Shown: one piece after another, positions 26,836 to 35,784 of the stretch
Numbering within the stretch: position 1 is the first letter of the stretch
Layout: every line of letters starts with the position of its first letter
Assembly (NCBI GenBank): GCA_030653545.1
Contig: JAURZE010000028.1
Coordinates: forward strand, 212,607-276,606
DNA from: Nitrospira sp.
GTDB lineage: Bacteria; Nitrospirota; Nitrospiria; Nitrospirales; Nitrospiraceae
Direction: 5' to 3'
Length of the DNA: 64,000 nucleotides
Made by a program: the position numbers and the translations under genes
Notes under the pieces: model-generated
Database searches by the model: none
What the model was told of the DNA's origin: nothing
The model's input: only the letters and a program-made list of their open reading frames with translations

Positions 26836-27435
26836 ATGGCAACGAAGTATCTCGATCTGATGTTCACGGATGCCGTGTGCCGCGCGCAGACCCAGTATTA
26901 CGGACAGGCTGGCAAGATTGCGGGCGCTCCTGATCGTGATCTATTGGGGCCAGCAGAAGCTGAATTCATCGCGATGCGAGACAGCTTCTATATCGGTTCG
27001 ATCAGCGAAAGCGGATGGCCCTATATCCAGCATCGCGGCGGGCCTGTAGGATTTCTGCGATTGATCGACGGGAGGACCTTGGTCTTTGCCGACTACAAGG
27101 GCAATCGGCAGCTGCTGAGCACAGGCAATGTGTCGGTGAACGATCGGGTGGCGCTCTTTCTTATGGACTACAAGAACCGAGCGCGCTTGAAAATTCTGGG
27201 CCATGCCCGTTTCGAAGATGCCTTGGTGCATCCGGAACTGATCGAACAGGTGACGGACCTCAAGATGAGGTCGAGCGTGGAGCGGCTGGTCTTCATCGAT
27301 GTGGTTTCATTCGACTGGAACTGCCCGAAGTATATTTCGCCGCGTTATTCGGCGGAAGAAGTTGAGGAGCTTGCCGGTCCGTTGAGAAAGCGTATTGCCG
27401 AACTGGAGGCAGAACTTCATACTAAGAAATCGTGA
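26836..27435 (+). CDS. Pyridoxamine 5'-phosphate oxidase-like FMN-barrel protein
   Basis: The ATG at 26836, after GGGGAGAGACG, gives 199 residues. The core DSFYIGSISESGWPYIQHRG, then VGFLRLIDGRTLVFADYKG and RARLKILGHARF, matches the FMN-binding split barrel of the PNPOx-like superfamily. These proteins bind flavin and reduce varied substrates. The C-terminal region (FDWNCPKYISPRY) resembles members often annotated only as pyridoxamine oxidase family. It lies 71 bases after the DsrE-like gene and upstream of the Tat-exported binding protein. Confidence 0.85.
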   Translation: MATKYLDLMFTDAVCRAQTQYYGQAGKIAGAPDRDLLGPAEAEFIAMRDSFYIGSISESGWPYIQHRGGPVGFLRLIDGRTLVFADYKGNRQLLSTGNVSVNDRVALFLMDYKNRARLKILGHARFEDALVHPELIEQVTDLKMRSSVERLVFIDVVSFDWNCPKYISPRYSAEEVEELAGPLRKRIAELEAELHTKKS

Positions 27436-27494
27436 TGGCTTTCTACCGCGAATGCACGCAGCACGAGCAGGTTGTCCGATAAAAGGAGGGACCA

Positions 27495-28739
27495 ATGAAC
27501 GAGTTCTCACGGAGACGGTTTTTGCAACTGTCCGCTGCGACCGGCGGGGCCTTGATATTCAGCGATCTCATTGGGCAAGTGCTGGGGGTCACGGGTAGGG
27601 CGAGTCTTGCCGCCACGGGTGAGCCGATCAAGATCGGCATTCTCGATCCATTGTCCAGTCCCTATAAGACGTCGTCGATTCATGATGTCCATGGCGCCAA
27701 CGTGGCAGTGGATCTTTTCAATAAACGTGGTGGTGTGCTGGGCCGGCCGGTCGTCATCCTCGAAGCGGATGATGCGTCGAATCCGGAGACGGCCGTGAAG
27801 GTGGCGACGAAGTTCATCAAAGAAGACCGGGTCGACGTGCTGATGGGGACCTTCAACGCCGACTGTGCGCTGGTGGTATCGGAATTGGCGAAGAAGGAAA
27901 ACAAGCTGTTCATGGTGACCGGGTCTCATCTTCCCGAGTTGAGTGGGGCCGCCTGCAATTCCCACACGTTTGTCTTCATGCCTCACGCAAGAATGTTGGC
28001 GCAAGCGGTGGTGCCGCATCTGGTGAAGGCCTACGGGACTCGGTGGTACATGATTACGACGAGTACGCTCGACGGCAAAGCCGCCGCGCAGGCCATGGCT
28101 GAAGCCGCGGAGGCGTATAAGGTGGAGTTGGTCGGCGAAGCCTTGATGCCTTTTGGATCCACGGACTTTGTGTCAGCCTTCAGCGCGGCCAAAGCCAAGG
28201 AGCCTACGGCGATCATTCTCAATCTCTATGGATGGGATCTTGTTCATGCCTTGAAGGGGTACGGCAAGCTGGAATTGGCGAAGGAGAAGATTGGGATCGG
28301 CGGGATGATCAGCGGAGAACAGATTGGGCGTCCGCTCGGCTATGCCAGCAATGCAGGAATCTGGGCTCTTATCTGGGACCCCAAGATCAATACCGAGAGC
28401 TCAAAGAGATTCATCCAAGGCGTGATCGACAAGTACAACCATACTCCAACCTCCCGGTGCTATTTGGGGTATGCGGCGATGACGCAGATCCTCGAAGCGA
28501 TCCAGCGGGCTGGTTCAACCGATACGGTAACGCTGATCAAGGCATTGGAAGGACACGAGTTCGATGGGCTGAAGGAAGGACGGTCTATCTTTCGCGCATC
28601 GGATCATCAGCACGTGCAAGATGTCCTAGTCGGGGAAGCCTTTGGAAAAGAACTGGGGCTAGGCCATTACAAGATTCTCGCCACGGTGCCGGGTCTCGCC
28701 AATATTGGGGCGGCGGACCAGCATCATTGCCAAATATAA
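27495..28739 (+). CDS. Tat-exported branched-chain amino acid/amide-type binding protein
   Basis: The 414-residue protein starts with SRRRFLQLSAATGGALIF, a clear twin-arginine signal. The mature part (EPIKIGILDPLSSPYKTSSI, GANVAVDLFNKRGGVLGRPV, KFIKEDRVDVLMGTF) is a type I periplasmic binding protein of the Leu/Ile/Val-amide-urea group. No permease or ATPase gene is adjacent, so it may deliver its ligand to a transporter elsewhere or act as a sensor input. The ligand is unknown. Preceded by AAGGAGGG. Confidence 0.88.
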   Translation: MNEFSRRRFLQLSAATGGALIFSDLIGQVLGVTGRASLAATGEPIKIGILDPLSSPYKTSSIHDVHGANVAVDLFNKRGGVLGRPVVILEADDASNPETAVKVATKFIKEDRVDVLMGTFNADCALVVSELAKKENKLFMVTGSHLPELSGAACNSHTFVFMPHARMLAQAVVPHLVKAYGTRWYMITTSTLDGKAAAQAMAEAAEAYKVELVGEALMPFGSTDFVSAFSAAKAKEPTAIILNLYGWDLVHALKGYGKLELAKEKIGIGGMISGEQIGRPLGYASNAGIWALIWDPKINTESSKRFIQGVIDKYNHTPTSRCYLGYAAMTQILEAIQRAGSTDTVTLIKALEGHEFDGLKEGRSIFRASDHQHVQDVLVGEAFGKELGLGHYKILATVPGLANIGAADQHHCQI

Positions 28740-28788
28740 TGGCTCAGAAATAAGGAGGGCACGCGTGGGCGGCCCCCCTGATAGGCTG

Positions 28789-29508
28789 CTATTTGGGCAA
28801 GACTACAATCTCGACGCGACGATTCTTCCGCCGCCCGTCTTCCGTGGCGTTGCTGGCCAAGGGTCGGCTTTCCCCATAGCCTTCTGCCGTGATGTGGTCG
28901 GCGGGGGCTCCCCCCTGCTCTAACGCCTGCCGAGCATGGCCTGCCCGGGTGCGTGAGAGCACCGTGTTCGTGGGAAAACGCTCGATCAGTTTTCCACCGA
29001 TCGGGACATTGTCCGTATGTCCGGTGACGCGAAGATGGCGGTCCGGGACGCTGTGGAGAAGGCGGCCGACTTTTCGGAGCACGTCAGCCCCTGCCGGCTT
29101 CAGCTGGTCGGCTCCTGATTCAAACAACAAGCGGTCTGCCAGATGGATGGTGATCTGATCCCCGGATTGCTGGACGGTAATCGTCCCGCGTTCGATCTCG
29201 GGGCGCAGTAGCGTTAGCAGGTCATCATAGGTTTTGGTCAACGGCGGTTCCTGGCGTGTGGCTAATTGTCGCTGGAGCTCGGCGACTTGATCGTGAAGTT
29301 CCGCAGTGGCCGCCAGTTGGCGTTGGCGATCCCGCTCGAGGGCCGCGAGGCGTTCGTCACGGTCGTCGGCTGTTGCCTCTGCCACTGGGACAGCGTTCCG
29401 GTGACGATATTCATACCCGCCGTCGCAGCACACAGGGTTGCCTGAACAGCCGCTGGCGATGACACCGACAAGACAAAGGGATCCTGTGAGGAAGCGTTTC
29501 CCGTTCAT
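28789..29508 (-). CDS. OmpA-family lipoprotein
   Basis: The signal peptide ends in the lipobox IASGC (Cys21). Shortly after comes CCDGGYEYRHRN, shared with the protein encoded at 29624-30793. A short coiled coil (about residues 50-90) follows. The C-terminal OmpA peptidoglycan-binding domain shows FESGADQLKPAG, TGHTDNVPI, EGYGESRPL and RRKNRRVEIVV. It should tether the outer membrane to peptidoglycan. It lies downstream of its longer paralogue in the same direction. Confidence 0.92.
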   Translation of the reverse strand: MNGKRFLTGSLCLVGVIASGCSGNPVCCDGGYEYRHRNAVPVAEATADDRDERLAALERDRQRQLAATAELHDQVAELQRQLATRQEPPLTKTYDDLLTLLRPEIERGTITVQQSGDQITIHLADRLLFESGADQLKPAGADVLRKVGRLLHSVPDRHLRVTGHTDNVPIGGKLIERFPTNTVLSRTRAGHARQALEQGGAPADHITAEGYGESRPLASNATEDGRRKNRRVEIVVLPK

Positions 29509-29570
29509 GGGCCAGCTCCTTGGTAAGACGCGACGGGGTCTGCGTCAATAATTGTGTGGTGGGGATGTGT

Positions 29571-29600
29571 GGCCGCGTGCGCCTAGCGCGACACGCGGCC
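29571..29600. other. Strong GC hairpin between the two OmpA genes
   Basis: GGCCGCGTG and CACGCGGCC form a perfect 9-bp stem around a 12-base loop. It lies 24 bases after the stop of the upstream OmpA gene (minus strand). No T-run follows, so it is not a standard intrinsic terminator. It could attenuate or stabilise the transcript between the two genes. Confidence 0.45.
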
Positions 29601-29623
29601 CCCGCTCAGTGGAGATGAGCGAC

Positions 29624-30793
29624 TTACTTGGTGACGCGGATTTCGACCCGGCGGTTCTTTGCCCGGCCTGCGTCGGTCGTATTCGGACCCACGGGCTTGG
29701 TGTCGGCATAGCCGTGTGTCGTAGCCGCGCCCAAGCCACCTTCTGTCAGGGCTTTAGCCGCGTTGGCCGCCCGTGCTTCAGAGAGTTCCTTGTTCGTCGG
29801 GAACGTCTTTTTCAGCGAGCTCTTGATCGGCCGGTTGTCCGTATGTCCGTCCACCGCCACTTTATATTCAGGGAAATCTTTGAGGATGGCACCAACCTGC
29901 TTCAGCGCATCGGCGCCCGCCGGTTTCAGTTGATCTTCTCCCGAGCCGAACAGGTAGCCTGACGCCAGGTTGATGAGCAATCGCTCGTTATTCAGATCGA
30001 CGGCGATCGTCTGCTTGTCGATCTGCGGCTTCAAGGCTCGGATCAAGCCGCGCTGCGCTTCTTTCAATTTCGCCATCTCAGAGGACAGATCACCACGGAG
30101 GCCCGCGAGCTCTTTGTCCCGATCCGCCAACATCTTCTCGAGTTCCGCGACGCGTTGTCTGCAGGCGGCGAGATCGGCTGCCATCTTGTCTTTATCACCG
30201 GCGGCCCCGCCCATGGCGGCGAGCTGAGAGGTGAGGTCCGCGTTGCGCTGTTTGGCTGCGGCGAGTTCTGTGACCAGTTTCTCTTTGTCCCCGGCTCCGG
30301 CTTGAAGCGCGGTGAGTTGTGACTGGGCTGCTGCGAGATCGGCTGCCAGTTTATCTTTGTCGCCGCCTGCAGATGCCTGGGCGGCGGCCAACTGCCGTTC
30401 CAATTCTGCCGTTCGGGCTTTCGATTGATTGAGGTCGCTTTGTGTGGAAGAGAGTTGGCTCGCGAGCTTCGAAGAGTCACCGGCGCTTGAGCGGAGAGCG
30501 GCCAATTCCCGGTCACGATCAGCCAGTTGGCTTTCGAGCGCCCTTACACGGTCGCTGAGCGCTCCGTTTTCTTTCTTGGCCGCAGCGAGCTCGTCGGCGA
30601 GCCGCTGCCGTTCCTTTTCCAGCGCGGCGAGCCGAGCGGCCATGTCTTTGGAGGCGTTGTCGGCATCCCACTGATTACGATGACGGTATTCATAGCCGCC
30701 GTCACAACAGATGGCGTTCCAATCAATCGCGGCGGCATTGCCTGCGATCGAGAGAAGGCCGAGGCCCAGAATGGATATGCGAATCGATTTCAT
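29624..30793 (-). CDS. OmpA-family protein with long coiled coil
   Basis: The ATG at 30793 has AAGGAG five bases upstream; the product is about 389 residues. A signal peptide (cleaved near NAAA) leads to ICCDGGYEYRHRNQWDADN, the motif shared with its lipoprotein paralogue. Residues about 40-245 are a long coiled coil with four imperfect repeats of the type GDKDKLAADLAAAQ. The C-terminal OmpA domain shows FGSGEDQLKPAG, DGHTDNRPI and RAKNRRVEIRV. The coiled coil would let it span the periplasm while bound to peptidoglycan. Confidence 0.92.
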   Translation of the reverse strand: MKSIRISILGLGLLSIAGNAAAIDWNAICCDGGYEYRHRNQWDADNASKDMAARLAALEKERQRLADELAAAKKENGALSDRVRALESQLADRDRELAALRSSAGDSSKLASQLSSTQSDLNQSKARTAELERQLAAAQASAGGDKDKLAADLAAAQSQLTALQAGAGDKEKLVTELAAAKQRNADLTSQLAAMGGAAGDKDKMAADLAACRQRVAELEKMLADRDKELAGLRGDLSSEMAKLKEAQRGLIRALKPQIDKQTIAVDLNNERLLINLASGYLFGSGEDQLKPAGADALKQVGAILKDFPEYKVAVDGHTDNRPIKSSLKKTFPTNKELSEARAANAAKALTEGGLGAATTHGYADTKPVGPNTTDAGRAKNRRVEIRVTK

Positions 30794-30849
30794 GCGTACT
30801 CCTTTTGTGTTGACGCGCTGCATGCGGACTTGTGGTTTGGGTCTGAGTG

Positions 30850-31263
30850 TTAGTGCTTCCCCTTGAGGGCGTCGCGAATCTCCATGAGCAGCTTTTCTTC
30901 ATTCGTCGGGCCGGCCGGCGGCGCCGGAGGGGCTTCTTTCTTGAAGCGGTTCATCTGCTTCACCAGCAGAAAGATCACGAAGGCGAGGATGATAAAGTCG
31001 AAAGTGGCCTGCAGAAAGACCCCGTAGTTGATGGTGGGTGCTCCAGCGGCTTTGGCGGCGATCAGCGAGGGCTGCGGTGTGCCGGAGAGATTGATGAACA
31101 GGCTGGAGAAGTCCACCTTTCCCATCAGCAGTCCCAGGGGAGGCATCATCACATCGCTCACGAGCGATGACACGATTTTCCCGAACGCGCCGCCGATGAT
31201 GACACCGATAGCCATATCGACGACGTTTCCCTTCATGGCGAACTCTTTAAATTCTTTTAACAT
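30850..31263 (-). CDS. mscL: Large-conductance mechanosensitive channel MscL
   Basis: The 137-residue protein matches MscL throughout. It has the N-terminal amphipathic [20 protein letters not shown], a glycine-rich first helix ([20 protein letters not shown]), a periplasmic loop, a second helix [17 protein letters not shown], and the C-terminal [14 protein letters not shown] helix. It releases solutes under hypo-osmotic shock. Upstream is an AGGAGG ribosome site. It sits among envelope genes of the same direction. Confidence 0.97.
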   Translation of the reverse strand: MLKEFKEFAMKGNVVDMAIGVIIGGAFGKIVSSLVSDVMMPPLGLLMGKVDFSSLFINLSGTPQPSLIAAKAAGAPTINYGVFLQATFDFIILAFVIFLLVKQMNRFKKEAPPAPPAGPTNEEKLLMEIRDALKGKH

Positions 31264-31315
31264 CGTTTGTCCTCCTTAGAGGATGAGAGGGTGAGTTGCG
31301 TGCTGAGAGTGTACA

Positions 31316-32401
31316 CTATCGCTTCCTGGTCGTATCGAAGCTGTATCCGAGGGTGAAGAGATACAGATTATCGGTGTCGCCGGTGCCTGGCGCGGGCCGA
31401 CTGTTGTATCGCGTCGTCACTTGAAGGCCGCTCACGAACCCTTCCCAGATTTTGAATCGGACCCCGTTATCCATGGTTAAAAAGTAGTTCGAGGCGTTTT
31501 GCATCGAGGGGTAAAACTCGTTGTAGTGGTAAAAGGTGATGCGATCGTCAAGCAGCGGCCAATTCCATTTCATCGAGACGCGGGCACGGAGACTTGACTG
31601 ATCGTCCGCGACCCGGAAGTCTTCATTGAAGAAGGACACGCCGGCTTCCGTATAGAAGGTCATGTCTTTGAAGATGCCGTTGAAATCTCCCCGTTCGATA
31701 AATTGATAGCCGGGACCGGACGACAGAGCGGTTCGCATCTTGAGGTCCTGGAAACGATCGTTCTCGAAGTAGGCCGAGGCAAACCAGTAAAATCGTTTGG
31801 TGATGAAGAAGTCGAGCTTGATAGTCCCGCGGGCGTTCCGCGCAATGAGTGTGTTGGCATTGTCGCCGTAGACATAGCGTCCATTGATCGAAAGCCGGAG
31901 TTGTTCGCTTCGGGCGACGAAGTCTCCCAGCAAGCTGGCGTTCTTGAGATGGCTGTTGCCGGTGGTCTGGGAGTACCCTCCCGTGAGACTCCCCGTATAA
32001 ATGACGGGCGGCTGAACCAGGGGGTTCACGGATCCGATGGCATCGAGCGGAACGGTGAGCGAGCCTTTGAGCGGTTCAGATTGGATATTCAGGTTGCCGT
32101 CAGCTCCGGCCGTTGCGGTCCCCACCAGCACACTACCTTCTTTGAGATGAAACGGGATTGGATGGTTGACGGCGAGTTTGGCGACGTCGCTCCATTTCAC
32201 CTTGATGACATTGTCAGGGCTGGATGGGGTTTTCATGACGAGCACGCCGCCTGCCATCTCGATGACTTCTCCATAGATGTTGCTGCCGTCCTTGAGGGTC
32301 ACGACGTCGAGTGGGGGCGCGGGAGCATCAGCTGCCATTGCAGTGGCGACCCCACAGAGTACGGCTGTAAAGATTGCCAATGCGGCGAACAGGTTCTTCA
32401 T
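31316..32401 (-). CDS. DUF481 outer-membrane beta-barrel protein
   Basis: The ATG at 32401 follows AGGAGGAAAG; the product is 361 residues. A signal peptide ends near AMAA. Residues about 30-120 form a beta-rich region (VVTLKDGSNIYGEVIEMAGG, then VKWSDVAKL). Residues about 125-361 fit the DUF481 family of salt-induced outer-membrane proteins: alternating strands such as GSLTGGYSQTTGNSHLKNAS and the terminal LYLFTLGYSFD. The final strand is typical of a barrel insertion signal, though the last residues are TTRKR. Function unknown. Confidence 0.85.
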   Translation of the reverse strand: MKNLFAALAIFTAVLCGVATAMAADAPAPPLDVVTLKDGSNIYGEVIEMAGGVLVMKTPSSPDNVIKVKWSDVAKLAVNHPIPFHLKEGSVLVGTATAGADGNLNIQSEPLKGSLTVPLDAIGSVNPLVQPPVIYTGSLTGGYSQTTGNSHLKNASLLGDFVARSEQLRLSINGRYVYGDNANTLIARNARGTIKLDFFITKRFYWFASAYFENDRFQDLKMRTALSSGPGYQFIERGDFNGIFKDMTFYTEAGVSFFNEDFRVADDQSSLRARVSMKWNWPLLDDRITFYHYNEFYPSMQNASNYFLTMDNGVRFKIWEGFVSGLQVTTRYNSRPAPGTGDTDNLYLFTLGYSFDTTRKR

Positions 32402-32627
32402 CTTTCCTCCTCTTGGTGTATGAAACGCGAAAATAGCGTAGTGACTCGGCGTCCTAAATAGCACTAGGGCCAATCGGCCCAGAATGCAACGGGGTTGTAT
32501 ACCCGACCAACCATGGTTGTGCAACCCGGACTCGTTAGCAGGGGCCGTTGTGCAAGGGGCGCAACATGGTGTTCGGGGATCCGAGTAATCGCGATGTCTG
32601 TCTGTGTTCGTGAAATGTCCAGTTGTT

Positions 32628-33017
32628 TCATAGGTTGGACTCATGATGGCTCAAGGCGCTCGATTGTTTTGAGGCTGGCTTACCCGACGGTTGGCCAAGT
32701 GGCCCCATCGGAGCTTTGGGGATGCCAGGGTGCGGGCTGAGCGTGAGGCGAGAGCTCTTCGGAGTCACTCTCTTGATCCGAGCTGCACGATCACTACTGT
32801 GATTGAGAATGCGACAGAGATTCCCAAAGAATTCGAGTAAAGCCCCGAGCAAGCTCTCGCGAAGCTTCCGTGACGATGCAGGCCGTAGGCGGACCCATTG
32901 ATCTTCATCGCGCTGTAGTACCGATAGTGTGTAGCCGCCTGCCTCTACTCCGTCCTCTGGGACCAGTAGAAACTCCTGACCATGTGGATCGACAACGAGA
33001 AGGCCCTTGGGGCGCAT
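32628..33017 (-). CDS. Hypothetical protein downstream of response regulator
   Basis: From the ATG at 33017 (MRPKGLLVVDPHGQEFLLVP), with AAGGA seven bases upstream, the product is 129 residues. The first 60 form a compact region ending in EDQWVRLRP. A helical part follows (RKLRESLLGALLEFFGNLCR), then a basic, Pro/Ser-rich tail. It starts only four bases after the response-regulator stop, so the two are co-transcribed. No family recognised. Confidence 0.6.
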   Translation of the reverse strand: MRPKGLLVVDPHGQEFLLVPEDGVEAGGYTLSVLQRDEDQWVRLRPASSRKLRESLLGALLEFFGNLCRILNHSSDRAARIKRVTPKSSRLTLSPHPGIPKAPMGPLGQPSGKPASKQSSALSHHESNL

Positions 33018-33021
33018 TGGC

Positions 33022-33813
33022 CTATCCTTTCCTGCGTGTGGTGTTGCTGCCCACATCGCGGGTGTCTTGATGCGGGCGGAGCTGGGTGACGAAATAGTGA
33101 ACCGCTTGGGTCCGTCGACTGACGCGTAGCTTTTTATAGAGCGTCGACAGGAGTTTAGTGATGGCGTTGGGGTGTTGCTTGAAAGAGGCGGCGATGTCTT
33201 TGTTCGTGGCTCCCTCAGCCAGCATCGAAAGAAGCCTCTGGTCGAACGGCGAAATGCTCGGCGGGAGGACGGCTGGAGCATTCATTACAGTGTCCTTCAT
33301 CCAGGCGAGGATGTGGGCCGTCTCTTTGGGCCCAAGAAGAGATCGCCCTGCGGCGATCGTCTTTATCGCGCGGAGGAGGTCTTTGGCTCCGACATCTTTG
33401 GTCAGGTACCCGTGCCCGCCGGCCATGACCGCGTTATAGAGGTCGCGGTCGTCGCTGTAGGCGGAGAAGAACAGGACTCGCATACGGGGGAACGCCGAAA
33501 GAATGTCTCGGCAGGCATCGGATCCCGTGCCATCGGGCAAGCGCATATCCATAATCACGACATCGGGCTTGGTACGATGGATTTCTTCAATGGCGCGGGC
33601 TCTGCTGCCGGCTTCGCCAACCACCTGAATCCCTCGATCCAATTTGAGGATGGCCCTGAGTCCCTCACGCGCGAAGGCCGAATCATCGACCGGAACGACT
33701 CGAATAGGAGGAGGTGTGCTGGGTCTTGGCATGAGCAATGGGGATTCTATTGCGCGTGGACGTCTTGTGCGAAAATTGTCTGCTTCTACCGGGTAACTGT
33801 GATCAAGGTTCAT
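33022..33813 (-). CDS. NarL/FixJ-type response regulator
   Basis: The receiver domain shows VVPVDDSAFAREGL, the phospho-acceptor Asp in VVIMDMRLPDG, then FFSAYSDD and the conserved Lys in GYLTKDV. The C-terminal LuxR-type helix-turn-helix is FDQRLLSMLAEGATNKDIAA to KLLSTLYKKLRVSRRTQAV. It binds DNA after phosphorylation. No partner kinase is adjacent on this strand. The start may be 33813 or an inner ATG at 33732 (MPRPSTPPP); neither has a strong ribosome site. Confidence 0.9.
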   Translation of the reverse strand: MNLDHSYPVEADNFRTRRPRAIESPLLMPRPSTPPPIRVVPVDDSAFAREGLRAILKLDRGIQVVGEAGSRARAIEEIHRTKPDVVIMDMRLPDGTGSDACRDILSAFPRMRVLFFSAYSDDRDLYNAVMAGGHGYLTKDVGAKDLLRAIKTIAAGRSLLGPKETAHILAWMKDTVMNAPAVLPPSISPFDQRLLSMLAEGATNKDIAASFKQHPNAITKLLSTLYKKLRVSRRTQAVHYFVTQLRPHQDTRDVGSNTTRRKG

Positions 33814-33963
33814 GCCATGGCCGATGGATTTATTCTTATCGAATGGCGGGGGCGTTTCGGAGCATGTCGTTCATCGTGTCTCAGACGAGCTGTCGCAGGA
33901 GACAGAGTTGTCTCATGTTGGGTGTCTCACAATGTGTGCGGGTGTGGGTGGATCGGAGCGATG

Positions 33964-35766
33964 CTACTCGGCCACGTCGATGTGGTGCGCGAGGAGTCGG
34001 CGATAGAGTGTGGCGCGGCTGATCCCGAGAATCTTAGCGGCCTCTGTCCGGTTCCCCTGAGCCTGTTGGAGTGCTTGGAGCAATTGCGCTTTTGGTTCTG
34101 TGTGGTGCGACTCCTGGGAGGATGACGGCAGATGGGCACGCTGGGTATGGTGGAGTTCATCAGGAAAATCAGATGGCATCAGGCTGGCGGTGCGGGCGCT
34201 GATCACGGCAAATTCGACGGCGCTTTTCAGCTCTCGAACATTGCCGGGCCAGGAGTAGGTCATGAGCAGATGGAGACTGTCTGGATGCAGGTCGGTGATG
34301 GCTTTGCCTGTGGTGGCACAGACTTGGCCGAGCAAGGCCTGTATGAGCAATGGAATGTCATCTCGTCGACCTCGCAGCGGAGGCAGATGGATGCGCGCCA
34401 CGCGGATGCGATAGAGCAAATCAGCGCGAAAGGTGCCGCGAATGACATCTTCGTTGAGATTGTGATGCGTCGCGGCGAGGATGCGGACATTCACCTTTCG
34501 CGGCCTGGTTTCTCCCAGGCGCGTAATTTCTTTTTCTTGAAGGACCCGGAGCAGACTGGTTTGGACGGAAGTCGGGATATCTCCAATTTCATCCAGGAAC
34601 AGGGTGCCGCCGTCAGCCGATTCAAAGAGTCCATGGTGATCGTCAATCGCGCCGGTGAAGGCGCCTCGCTTGTGGCCAAACAGCTGGCTGCCCAGCAGTG
34701 AATCCGTCAAGCCTGCGCAGTTGGCGGCAATAAAGGGCCGGTCTTTCCGCGGGCTGGAGTAATGGATGGCTCTGGCGACGAGTTCCTTCCCGGTTCCTGT
34801 CTCGCCTTCGATGAGGACGGTGGAATCGACGCGCGCCACATCGCGGACGAGTTGATAGACCTGCAACATGGCAGGACTGCGTCCGACAAGATCGTGGAAT
34901 TGCGTTTGGTGATCGAGCTGCTGCCGCAGATTGTGGACCTCTGTGCGATCATGCAGGAGGATGATGCGCCGCTCAGCGGATTGTGGATCCGCATGGATTT
35001 CATATTCGATCCATCGCGGAGTCGTACTCGTCAAGCGAAGGGGGCGTCGGCCGCGTTGCGGCGTGAACGCGTCCCATGTTTGGCGGAGGTGCTTTCGGTC
35101 TGCGGACTCCAGCGGGAGACTCTGTTCCCACGGCTGACCGATGACCGTCGTCGAAGGACACTCGATCCAGGCAAGGCAGCGCGGGCTGATGAAGGTGACA
35201 TGGCCTTCTTGATTCGTGACGATGGCGGCCAGATCCAGATGCTGGAGAAGCGCCAGGACATCGTCGCGCTCCTGGGTGGCGATGGCAAGTGACCCAGTCA
35301 GGGATGTCCGGGTCCGTTCGTGGGTTTTGACTTGGTCGAGATGGAGCAAGCGCTGATCACGGGCTTGCTGTAAGAGCCGCTGTATCTGGTCGAATCGTTC
35401 ATCGATACGCTCGATGAGGAGCAGTGGTCGATGAGAAGCGGTCAGCGCGGTGGCTTCGAAATGGTGCAGGTTGGATGTCAGGTCACGATGACTCCATGGG
35501 CCCGAGCGAACCACTCGGTCATGATCGTCTCTCCACGCGGATTCGCTTTCATCCAAGAAATGCTGCAGAAAAGGAGCGAGGCTTCCGACGTCAATGGGAG
35601 ACTCCGGTGACGTCTTGAATGTGGTGGCCCACCAGAGCGGCGGATCTCCAAGCAGGCGAAACCTATTTTCCGTTGCGACTCGTTCGAGAACTGCGGTGCC
35701 AAGCCTCTGAAGGAGGGTCTCCAGCATGTTCTGGGGCAGAGAGTTGGGTGAGCTGGATGGCGCCAT
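33964..35766 (-). CDS. Sigma-54-dependent transcription activator with PAS domain
   Basis: The 600-residue protein has an unassigned N-terminal sensory region (residues about 1-135), a PAS-like domain (about 165-275) and an AAA+ domain. The AAA+ part has Walker A GETGTGKE (321-328) and GAFTGA (368-373), the loop that touches sigma-54. A Fis-type helix-turn-helix ends the protein (GNRTEAAKILGISRATLYRR). It drives promoters that need RpoN. It lies 18 bases downstream of the Ras-like GTPase gene and is the last member of the minus-strand cassette, so it may report the cassette's state to transcription. No receiver domain is present. Confidence 0.93.
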   Translation of the reverse strand: MAPSSSPNSLPQNMLETLLQRLGTAVLERVATENRFRLLGDPPLWWATTFKTSPESPIDVGSLAPFLQHFLDESESAWRDDHDRVVRSGPWSHRDLTSNLHHFEATALTASHRPLLLIERIDERFDQIQRLLQQARDQRLLHLDQVKTHERTRTSLTGSLAIATQERDDVLALLQHLDLAAIVTNQEGHVTFISPRCLAWIECPSTTVIGQPWEQSLPLESADRKHLRQTWDAFTPQRGRRPLRLTSTTPRWIEYEIHADPQSAERRIILLHDRTEVHNLRQQLDHQTQFHDLVGRSPAMLQVYQLVRDVARVDSTVLIEGETGTGKELVARAIHYSSPRKDRPFIAANCAGLTDSLLGSQLFGHKRGAFTGAIDDHHGLFESADGGTLFLDEIGDIPTSVQTSLLRVLQEKEITRLGETRPRKVNVRILAATHHNLNEDVIRGTFRADLLYRIRVARIHLPPLRGRRDDIPLLIQALLGQVCATTGKAITDLHPDSLHLLMTYSWPGNVRELKSAVEFAVISARTASLMPSDFPDELHHTQRAHLPSSSQESHHTEPKAQLLQALQQAQGNRTEAAKILGISRATLYRRLLAHHIDVAE

Positions 35767-35784
35767 GGCAGTCCAGTGGTATCG

